Of a stretch of 16,953 nucleotides of DNA, positions 1 to 5,032 are shown in pieces. How positions within the stretch are numbered: position 1 is the first letter of the stretch; each line of letters starts with the position of its first letter. The position numbers and the translations under genes are program-made. The DNA lies in assembly GCA_035286585.1 (NCBI GenBank), contig DATEDC010000034.1, forward strand, positions 1-16,953. Direction: 5' to 3'. The stretch is from DSOS01 sp035286585 (lineage in GTDB: Bacteria; Chloroflexota; Anaerolineae; Anaerolineales; UBA4823). The notes beneath the pieces are model-generated. The model was not told the origin of the DNA, searched no databases, and saw nothing but the letters and a program-made list of their open reading frames with translations.

Positions 1-508
1 AGATCACCACCTCCAGCGGGAAGTCCAGGTCGCGACTCATCTGGCGGACGACGACGGCCTGCTGGGCGTCCTTCTGCCCGAAGTAAGCCCGTTGGGGCTG
101 CACTGCGTTGAACAGCTTTGCGACCACGGTGGCGACGCCGCGAAAATGGCCCGGGCGCGTAGCTCCCTCCAGGGGCCTTGCGACCTCTTCGACGCTGACC
201 CAGGTCTGGTATCCCGGCGGGTAAATCACCTCCGGGGTGGGCGTCCAGACCAGGTCGACGCCCTCGGCCTTTAACAATTCCAGGTCGCGGGGCAGGTCGC
301 GCGGGTACCTCGCCAGGTCCTCCTGCGGTCCGAACTGGGTCGGGTTGACGAAGATGCTGGTCACCGTGCTGGCGCACTCGGCGCGGGCGGCGCGCACCAG
401 CGAGAGATGGCCTTCGTGCAGGTAGCCCATGGTGGGCACCAGGCCGACCGGTTCGGCGAGCTGAGCGCGCCTTATCCGCAGCTCAGCCAGGCTGGTCGCG
501 ATCTTCAT
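1..508 (-). CDS. panC: Pantoate--beta-alanine ligase (pantothenate synthetase), 3' end cut by window edge
   Basis: PanC catalyses the ATP-dependent condensation of pantoate with beta-alanine, the last step of cytoplasmic pantothenate synthesis. The first 169 residues are present; the rest lies beyond base 1. Family hallmarks are visible: VPTMGYLHEGH (residues 24-34, with the HxGH ATP-binding motif at 31-34), NPTQFGPQEDL (55-65), RPGHFRGVATVV (118-129) and FGQKD (143-147). The reading frame is uninterrupted. The ATG at 508-506 overlaps the panE stop codon as ATGA, which points to translational coupling. There is no clear Shine-Dalgarno of its own. Known homologues are about 280 residues, so roughly 40% is missing. 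The gene is the third member of a panB-panE-panC operon. Identity is very secure. Confidence 0.97.
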   Translation of the reverse strand, partial: MKIATSLAELRIRRAQLAEPVGLVPTMGYLHEGHLSLVRAARAECASTVTSIFVNPTQFGPQEDLARYPRDLPRDLELLKAEGVDLVWTPTPEVIYPPGYQTWVSVEEVARPLEGATRPGHFRGVATVVAKLFNAVQPQRAYFGQKDAQQAVVVRQMSRDLDFPLEVVI

Positions 509-1524
509 CGCTCTGGATAAAACGGATAGGACTGGGCCGCGTATGCGCGTTTTCCCGCCAACTGGAGCGCGGCCGATTCTTTAGAGGCGGCCAACGCCTG
601 GATAAGCTGCCACAGGGTTTCGTTCACCGGCGTAGCGACGCCGCTTTGTTTTCCCGCCCGCACGATCGCCCCACAGATAGCCTCGATTTCGGTCGGCGCG
701 CCGCGGCCGATGTCCTGGAGCATGGAGGAGCGGTTGAGGGCGGTGCGGCGGGCGACGGACTCGGCAATCGCCACCGGGTCCGGGTAGGGCAGGCTGACGC
801 CCAGGGCGTCCGCTACGGCAGCGGCCTCGCCGGCGGCGGCAGCCATTATGAGGCGCGCCCCGGGGAGTTCGAGCAGCTTGCCGTTTTGCACCTGCAGCAG
901 GGCGGTGAGCGGGTTGATGGCCGCATTGATCACCAGCTTACCCCACACCAGGCTCTGCGGGTTGGGCGTGATTTCCACCGGGAAGCTGGTGCGGCGCAGC
1001 AGGTCGATTAACGGCTCAAGGCGGGGGTGGTCGGCCAGGTTGATCGCCCCCTCCCCTGCCAGGCGCACCCGCCCGGGCGCCAGCAGATTGGCGCCGATGG
1101 TGGTCACTCCCAAAGAGGCGCGCTCGGCGCCCAGGGCATGGGCCAGAATTTCATAATTGCCAAGCCCGTTTTGCAAAGTGAGCGCCAGCCCGTCCGGGGC
1201 CAGGCAGGCGGCAAGCTGGCGGGCAGCACGCTCGGTTTGCCAGGATTTCACCAGCACCAGGGCGAAGCGAGCGCTGCGGCAGGCTTGCGGGTCGTCGGTT
1301 GCCTTCACCGGGAATGTTTGCTCCTCCCCGCTCAGATCCACCAGGGTCACGCCGCCTCTTTGCAAGGCTTGCAGCCCTTGGGGCCAGTTGGCCAGCATTA
1401 TCATATCGACCCCCACCCTGGAGAAACGGGCGGCGAACAGGCAGGCCATCGCCCCGCTGCCGACGATGAGCACAGGCGAGTGGTTTTTTTCGAGGCTGGC
1501 GGATTCGGGGATTTGTGTGCGCAT
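505..1524 (-). CDS. panE: 2-dehydropantoate 2-reductase (ketopantoate reductase)
   Basis: PanE reduces ketopantoate to pantoate with NADPH in the cytoplasm, between the PanB and PanC steps. From the ATG at 1524 the product is 339 residues. The N-terminal Rossmann loop reads GSGAMA (22-27), where GxGxxG is usual. The family Lys and Asn lie in VKSW (Lys93) and LQNG (Asn119). The catalytic-Lys motif WGKLVINAAINPLTALL has Lys196, and the substrate-side Glu is in TEIEAICG (Glu279). The frame is open further upstream to 1572, but that would overlap panB. The ATG at 1524 has a textbook AGGAGGT (1535-1529) four bases before it, so this start is preferred. The stop overlaps the panC start. The family also contains PanE-like paralogues, but the setting between panB and panC makes the role firm. 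Confidence 0.95.
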   Translation of the reverse strand: MRTQIPESASLEKNHSPVLIVGSGAMACLFAARFSRVGVDMIMLANWPQGLQALQRGGVTLVDLSGEEQTFPVKATDDPQACRSARFALVLVKSWQTERAARQLAACLAPDGLALTLQNGLGNYEILAHALGAERASLGVTTIGANLLAPGRVRLAGEGAINLADHPRLEPLIDLLRRTSFPVEITPNPQSLVWGKLVINAAINPLTALLQVQNGKLLELPGARLIMAAAAGEAAAVADALGVSLPYPDPVAIAESVARRTALNRSSMLQDIGRGAPTEIEAICGAIVRAGKQSGVATPVNETLWQLIQALAASKESAALQLAGKRAYAAQSYPFYPER

Positions 1525-1528
1525 CGAG

Positions 1529-1535
1529 ACCTCCT
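1529..1535 (-). promoter_or_regulatory. Ribosome binding site of panE
   Basis: AGGAGGT on the minus strand ends four bases before the ATG at 1524. It lies in the 14-base gap after the panB stop codon (1541-1539). It decides the panE start against an upstream in-frame start at 1572. Confidence 0.85.
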
Positions 1536-1538
1536 GGC

Positions 1539-2420
1539 TCAGCCTTGAACCTCGGCGAGAAAGGACTGCCATTCCTGATCGGGCATTTCTACGCTGTGTT
1601 CTTGGGCGGGGAAGACGCCTGCCTCGACCTCGGATTTGTAGGCCTGGAAAGCGCCCAGCATCTCGCCGTGGAAGCTGGCGTATTTCTTGACGAAGCGCGG
1701 CGTAAAGCGATCGAACAACCCGAGCAGGTCGTGGGTCACCAACACCTGCCCATCACAGCCTGCTCCGGCGCCGATGCCAATGGTGGGTATATCAAGTTGC
1801 TTGGATACATACGCCGCCAGTCGGGTGGGGACCGACTCGAGCACCAGGCTGAAGCAGCCGGCTTCCTGAAGGATCTGGGCGTCCTGGAGCAGGCGCCGGG
1901 CGGCCTGGTTTTCCATCCCTTGCGGGCGAAAGCCGCCGAACTGGTGCACGCTTTGCGGTGTCAGGCCCAGGTGGCCCATCACCGGGATGCCGGCGGAGAC
2001 GATGGCCTGGACCGCGTCGGCGCGCTCGCGGCCGCCCTCCAGCTTCACGGCGTCCATGCCGCCTTCTTGCAGGAAGCGCCCGGCGTTGCGTACGGCGTCC
2101 TGGACGGAGGCCTGGTAAGACATGAAGGGCATATCGCCGACCAGCAGGGCGTACTCTGCGCCGCGCTTCACCGCCCGGCAGTGGTGGAGCATGTCCTCCA
2201 TGGTGACCGGCAGAGTGTTGGCATACCCCAACACGACCATGCCGAGCGAATCGCCGACCAGGATGGAATCGATGCCTGCCTGGTCGATCGCCCGGGCGGT
2301 GGGGTAATCGTAGGCGGTCAGCATGGTGATCGGCTGGCCGCGCTGCTTTTTGCGCAGGTAGGTGCGCGTGGTTACTTTTTGGCGCCTCTCGGACGAGGCG
2401 GTGGGGGAATTGGTGGACAC
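1539..2420 (-). CDS. panB: 3-methyl-2-oxobutanoate hydroxymethyltransferase (ketopantoate hydroxymethyltransferase)
   Basis: PanB transfers a hydroxymethyl group from 5,10-methylene-tetrahydrofolate to alpha-ketoisovalerate, committing carbon to pantothenate. With the GTG start at 2420 it has 293 residues, normal for the family, with a slightly long Ser/Thr-rich N-terminus. Visible motifs are TAYDYPTA (35-42), the metal and substrate motifs VGDSLG (55-60) and VGDMPFMSY (94-102), KLEGG (126-130), GHLGLTPQ (149-156), the catalytic-Glu segment LESVP (194-198), GIGAG (215-219) and DGQVLVTHDLLG (223-234). An in-frame ATG at 2450 exists. The Shine-Dalgarno GAAAGGAG (2434-2427) would then lie inside the gene, whereas it sits six bases before the GTG, so GTG is chosen. 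It is the first gene of the pan operon. Confidence 0.96.
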   Translation of the reverse strand: MSTNSPTASSERRQKVTTRTYLRKKQRGQPITMLTAYDYPTARAIDQAGIDSILVGDSLGMVVLGYANTLPVTMEDMLHHCRAVKRGAEYALLVGDMPFMSYQASVQDAVRNAGRFLQEGGMDAVKLEGGRERADAVQAIVSAGIPVMGHLGLTPQSVHQFGGFRPQGMENQAARRLLQDAQILQEAGCFSLVLESVPTRLAAYVSKQLDIPTIGIGAGAGCDGQVLVTHDLLGLFDRFTPRFVKKYASFHGEMLGAFQAYKSEVEAGVFPAQEHSVEMPDQEWQSFLAEVQG

Positions 2421-2426
2421 GGTACT

Positions 2427-2434
2427 CTCCTTTC
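2427..2434 (-). promoter_or_regulatory. Ribosome binding site of panB, supporting a GTG start
   Basis: GAAAGGAG on the minus strand lies six bases before the GTG at 2420-2418. It argues for GTG over the ATG at 2450, which would place this site inside the coding region. Confidence 0.75.
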
Positions 2435-2480
2435 GATGGGTAGAGGCCAATATGTGCCGAAGATTGGATATTTTGATCTG

Positions 2481-2513
2481 GGCAGTCCCGGTCGGGTTCG
2501 ATCCAGGCTGCCC
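2481..2513 (-). promoter_or_regulatory. Inverted repeat in the predicted panB leader
   Basis: GGGCAG (2481-2486) and CTGCCC (2508-2513) form a 6-bp inverted repeat around a 21-base spacer. The spacer contains a smaller CCCG/CGGG pair. It lies between the predicted panB transcription start and the ribosome binding site, so it could fold in the leader RNA. It uses the same GGGCA/TGCCC half-sites as the adjacent tandem repeats. Stability is modest and there is no T-run, so it is not a terminator. Confidence 0.35.
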
Positions 2514-2522
2514 GGGTTTGAC

Positions 2523-2567
2523 AAGGGCATATTGCCCAAGGGCATATTGCCCAAGGGCATTATGCCC
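2523..2567. repeat. Three tandem 15-base palindromic units upstream of panB
   Basis: Two identical copies of AAGGGCATATTGCCC (2523-2537 and 2538-2552) are followed by AAGGGCATTATGCCC (2553-2567). Each unit is a near-perfect palindrome with GGGCA/TGCCC arms. The third improves to GGGCAT/ATGCCC around one base. The array lies between the sulfotransferase stop and panB. Its third unit contains the predicted panB -10 box. It may be an operator cluster, a hairpin-forming leader segment, or a small tandem duplication. Confidence 0.85.
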
Positions 2568-2587
2568 CTAAACGGAGTATTTGACAA
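2559..2587 (-). promoter_or_regulatory. Candidate sigma-70-type promoter of the panBEC operon
   Basis: On the minus strand TTGTCA (2587-2582) and CATAAT (2564-2559) are separated by exactly 17 bases, and each matches the consensus at five of six positions. The -10 box is embedded in the third palindromic repeat. Initiation would fall near 2552, giving a leader of about 130 bases before the panB GTG. Confidence 0.55.
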
Positions 2588-2630
2588 GAGGCGTCCTGGG
2601 GGGGATTCCCCTGTGAGTTTGTTCTGGTTT

Positions 2631-3362
2631 CTAAGGCGGATACCCCATGCGCTCCAGGTAGGGACCAAAGGCGCGCTGGAGGGTTTCCTGCTGCCCTCCG
2701 GTCAGCGCCTGGCGAAAGCGGCCGATTTGACCGATATTGAAATGCAGCCCTTTTTGCTCGGCGCCTGCGCCCCCGGGTCGGTAACCCTCGCTGACCGCTT
2801 TGACGCCCGGGTCGCCGCCATCGATCCCTAAAAACGAGACCAACCGTTGGATTTCTTGGTCGTATCCAGTTAGCAGGTCTTCGTAGCGCACGTGCAGGAC
2901 CTGTTGGCATTCGGACCAGTCCGCCCAGATCTTCAAGTAGGGGAGCATGAAATCGACCGCGGTTTCGAAGTCGGTCAGCCTGGAGAAGGCGTTGGCGCGC
3001 CCGCTTCGCAGGGCGCGCTGCCCGTAATCGAAGGCCGAGAGCAGGGCATCGCGCGGATCACGATAAATGTAGGTAGCCCGCATCATCCCGCTGCGGATGA
3101 GGGCGAGCGCAAACCGGGTCGGGCCGGCGTGGGCTTTGATCGCAAAGGTGTTGCCTAAAAGCGCGGGGGGCAGGACAGCCAGCAGCCTGGGCGGCGTCAG
3201 GGCGCCGATGTTGCAGTTGACCTCGGTCAGGACCCGCCCCAGCCGGAAGCGGCGGCGGATCTGGCGCGCCTCCACTCCGCCCGCGGCGCAGATCAAATCG
3301 TGGGTCAGGTTGTAATACCAGCCCGAACCAGCGCGGGGCATGCCCACTGAGAGGACGATCAT
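2631..3362 (-). CDS. Sulfotransferase family protein
   Basis: This 243-residue protein resembles PAPS-dependent sulfotransferases, which move a sulfuryl group to hydroxyl or amino groups of small molecules or glycans. The N-terminal 5'-phosphosulfate loop reads GMPRAGSGWYYNL (7-19), a variant of the usual PKSGTTW. KAHAG (76-80) is the likely KxH segment. The 3'-phosphate motif is well kept as YRDPRDALLSAFDYG (100-114, with Arg101 and Ser109). VRYEDLL (158-164) and the C-terminal GRFRQALT (214-221) also fit. An AGGAGAG seven bases before the ATG supports the start. The acceptor is unknown. The gene lies between the pan operon and add on the same strand, with repeat elements on both sides, so it may be its own unit. 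Family assignment is fairly sure; activity is inferred. Confidence 0.8.
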   Translation of the reverse strand: MIVLSVGMPRAGSGWYYNLTHDLICAAGGVEARQIRRRFRLGRVLTEVNCNIGALTPPRLLAVLPPALLGNTFAIKAHAGPTRFALALIRSGMMRATYIYRDPRDALLSAFDYGQRALRSGRANAFSRLTDFETAVDFMLPYLKIWADWSECQQVLHVRYEDLLTGYDQEIQRLVSFLGIDGGDPGVKAVSEGYRPGGAGAEQKGLHFNIGQIGRFRQALTGGQQETLQRAFGPYLERMGYPP

Positions 3363-3395
3363 AATGGCTCTCTCCTGTGGTATCCTACTTGTCCC

Positions 3396-3488
3396 CTTCG
3401 ACTACGGCTTTGCCTCCGCTCAGGGAGGTCTAGCGGGGGAGGCTTCAAGAATGGCTGAGCGGAGGGCGCTCTCTGCCCGCAGTCGAAG
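3396..3488. repeat. Interrupted inverted repeat element (about 93 bases), REP/MITE-like
   Basis: CTTCGACT (3396-3403) and CCTCCGCTCAG (3413-3423) are perfectly complemented by CTGAGCGGAGG (3455-3465) and AGTCGAAG (3481-3488). This gives 8-bp and 11-bp stems, an asymmetric internal loop (9 against 15 bases) and a 31-base apical loop. CTTCGAC...GCTCAG cores look like dispersed intergenic palindromes known from many bacteria; this is recognition from memory only. The element fills most of the 173-base gap between the add stop and the sulfotransferase start. It has no T-run, so it is not a classical terminator, but it could stabilise or attenuate read-through RNA. Confidence 0.75.
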
Positions 3489-3535
3489 CCCGAGCGAACT
3501 GCGTCCGAGTTTTGTTCTATCTGCTCCATAGGCTC

Positions 3536-4531
3536 TCAAGCCTTTTTCGTTATCAGCGCTTCCTTTTCCGCCTGGGATAAAAAAGCCACCTCCAGGGCGT
3601 TGCGCTGCGCCTGCTGGATTTGCTCCGGGCTGAGACCGGCGGCAGGCGCGGCGATCTCGTACTCGTATTGTAGCGTAATCCCGCTGATGCCGGGGTCGTC
3701 CGTGTTGATCGTCGCCAGCAGGCCGTGCTCCAGGAAGCGGCGCAGGGGATGGCTGGGATAATCCGCCACCGTGCTGGTTTGCACGTTGCTGGTCAGGTTG
3801 GCTTCGATGCCGATCCGCTTGGAGCGCATGGTTTCGACCAGGCCCGGGTCTTCTAAGGCGCGCACGGCATGCCCAATGCGAGTTGCGCCTAAATCCCGGA
3901 TCGCCTGCCATACGCTTTCCGGTCCAGCGGCTTCGCCGGCGTGAACGGTGATGCTCCAACCGGCGTCGCGGGCCTTGCGCAGGTGCTCGGCGAATAACTC
4001 CCCTGGAAAGTTGGCCTCGTCGCCGGCGAGATCCAGGGCGGCGAATTGATCCCGTTGGCTCAGCAAGGCTTCGAGCTCCTGCCAGGCGATTTGCGGCCCA
4101 TAGGTGCGGCTGAGTATGCCGATCAAATTTACCCGCATACCAATGAGGCGGCTGGCGGAGGACACTCCATCCACAACGGCTTCGACCACGCCGGCCGGGT
4201 GCAGATGGTGGGGTTCAGCCATGAACCAGGGGCTGAAGCGCAGCTCGACGTAGTCGAGCCCTTCCCGGGAAGCGTCCTCGACGCTCTCAAAAGCCACCCG
4301 CCGGCAGGCAGCGTAGTCCACCAGTACGCCGGTCATCCACTGGAATTTTGAGATAAAGGCCATCACCCCGGGCTGCGGCTCGGTCACCTGGACGTGCGGG
4401 CGCAGGCTCTCGATATCCCAGGCGGGCAGGGGAAGGTTGTGCTGGCGGCCCAGCTCCAGGATGCTTTCCAGCCGGAGGCTGCCGTCCAGGTGGCGGTGCA
4501 GGTCGATGAGGGGGAGATGGGGAGCGATCAT
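3536..4531 (-). CDS. add: Adenosine deaminase
   Basis: Add hydrolyses adenosine or deoxyadenosine to inosine or deoxyinosine plus ammonia in purine salvage (cytoplasm). The 331-residue length is typical. All amidohydrolase-barrel residues are seen: the HxH pair in DLHRHLDGSLR (His12, His14), the glycine-rich AGDE (169-172), the zinc His and catalytic Glu in VHAGE (His197, Glu200), IGHAVR (His221), SNVQT (248-252) and the NTDDPG aspartates (Asp278, Asp279). The ATG at 4531 lies close before the HxH motif, as expected. Its Shine-Dalgarno is weak. A candidate promoter with TATACT as -10 lies upstream, back to back with that of the YtxH-like gene. Some bacterial homologues are adenine or other aminodeaminases, so the exact substrate is less certain than the fold. 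Confidence 0.93.
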   Translation of the reverse strand: MIAPHLPLIDLHRHLDGSLRLESILELGRQHNLPLPAWDIESLRPHVQVTEPQPGVMAFISKFQWMTGVLVDYAACRRVAFESVEDASREGLDYVELRFSPWFMAEPHHLHPAGVVEAVVDGVSSASRLIGMRVNLIGILSRTYGPQIAWQELEALLSQRDQFAALDLAGDEANFPGELFAEHLRKARDAGWSITVHAGEAAGPESVWQAIRDLGATRIGHAVRALEDPGLVETMRSKRIGIEANLTSNVQTSTVADYPSHPLRRFLEHGLLATINTDDPGISGITLQYEYEIAAPAAGLSPEQIQQAQRNALEVAFLSQAEKEALITKKA

Positions 4532-4575
4532 AGGCTCAGCTTTGTCGAGGATGGGCTATCAAACGCATGTTCGGG

Positions 4576-4605
4576 TTGCCCGGAGCGGATTTTCCCAAGT
4601 ATAAT
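4576..4605 (+). promoter_or_regulatory. Candidate promoter for the YtxH-like gene
   Basis: The plus strand has TTGCCC (4576-4581), an 18-base spacer and a perfect TATAAT (4600-4605). The -35 is weak. The leader would be about 110 bases. The -10 overlaps that of the divergent add promoter. Confidence 0.45.
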
Positions 4606-4626
4606 AAGGTTGAGCGCTTACTGCAA
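4598..4626 (-). promoter_or_regulatory. Candidate promoter for add
   Basis: The minus strand has TTGCAG (4626-4621), a 17-base spacer and TATACT (4603-4598). The -10 is good and the -35 is weak (three of six). It overlaps the plus-strand TATAAT of the divergent gene. Confidence 0.4.
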
Positions 4627-4720
4627 TGTAATTGATCGAGGCTTTCTGAGCTTCACTGTGGGGAGTCCACCACGGTGATGCTCATAGAACTTTGCTAGAT
4701 ATTATCCTGAGGAGATCACG

Positions 4721-4948
4721 ATGAAACGAATGCTGAGTTTTCTATCCGGTGCAATTGTCGGCGCCCTGGTTGGGGCGACGCTGGCGCTATTGTTCGCCCC
4801 CGCTTCTGGAGAGGGAGTGAGGGAGCAGCTCCGCCAGCGGGCGATGGCTCTGCAGGAGGAGGTCAAAAAGGCCGCCGCCGAGCGGCGAGCAGAGCTCGAA
4901 GAACAATTGAGCAGCCTGCGGACCCCGCAGAAACCCGGCAAGGCGTAA
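4721..4948 (+). CDS. YtxH-like small membrane protein
   Basis: This 75-residue protein has one N-terminal hydrophobic helix with small-residue spacing (about residues 4-26, rich in Gly and Ala). The YtxH-family junction LLFAPASGEGVREQLRQRA follows (about 24-42), then a charged, probably helical tail rich in Lys, Glu, Arg and Gln (43-75). Family members are single-pass proteins with a cytoplasmic helical tail, often tied to general stress, and their molecular role is unclear. GAGGAGA five bases before the ATG supports the start. It is the only convincing plus-strand gene. It is divergent from add and convergent with the metalloprotease, with which it shares a bidirectional terminator starting 16 bases after its TAA stop. 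Confidence 0.85.
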   Translation: MKRMLSFLSGAIVGALVGATLALLFAPASGEGVREQLRQRAMALQEEVKKAAAERRAELEEQLSSLRTPQKPGKA

Positions 4949-4964
4949 TTCGTCCCCGGAACGA

Positions 4965-5011
4965 AAAAAGTCAGGGTTGGGCAGGCAGCGCCTGCCCAAC
5001 CCTGACTTTTT
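4965..5011. terminator. Bidirectional intrinsic terminator
   Basis: A perfect 22-bp inverted repeat (arms 4965-4986 and 4990-5011) closes on a 3-base AGC loop. The left arm starts with A5 and the right arm ends with T5, so the hairpin ends in a T-run whichever strand is read. It lies between the convergent YtxH-like gene (stop at 4948) and the metalloprotease gene (stop at 5033), and should terminate both. Confidence 0.93.
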
Positions 5012-5032
5012 CAGTGCCCAGGCCAGCGCCGA

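Noticed and set aside
2495..2504. GGTTCGATCC, resembling a tRNA T-loop
   Set aside because: The flanking bases do not form a T-stem, and no anticodon arm or acceptor stem is found nearby.
2518..2586. Two plus-strand TTGACA hexamers (2518-2523 and 2581-2586)
   Set aside because: No suitable -10 box follows at 16-18 bases on the plus strand, and there is no plus-strand gene downstream.
2601..2611. GGGGATTCCCC after the sulfotransferase stop as a terminator
   Set aside because: Only four base pairs and no T-run on the minus strand.
1515..2831. A 438-codon open frame on the plus strand
   Set aside because: It runs antisense through panB, the panB promoter region and the end of the sulfotransferase gene. 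Its protein is low in complexity and shows no recognisable motif, while the minus-strand genes have conserved catalytic residues.
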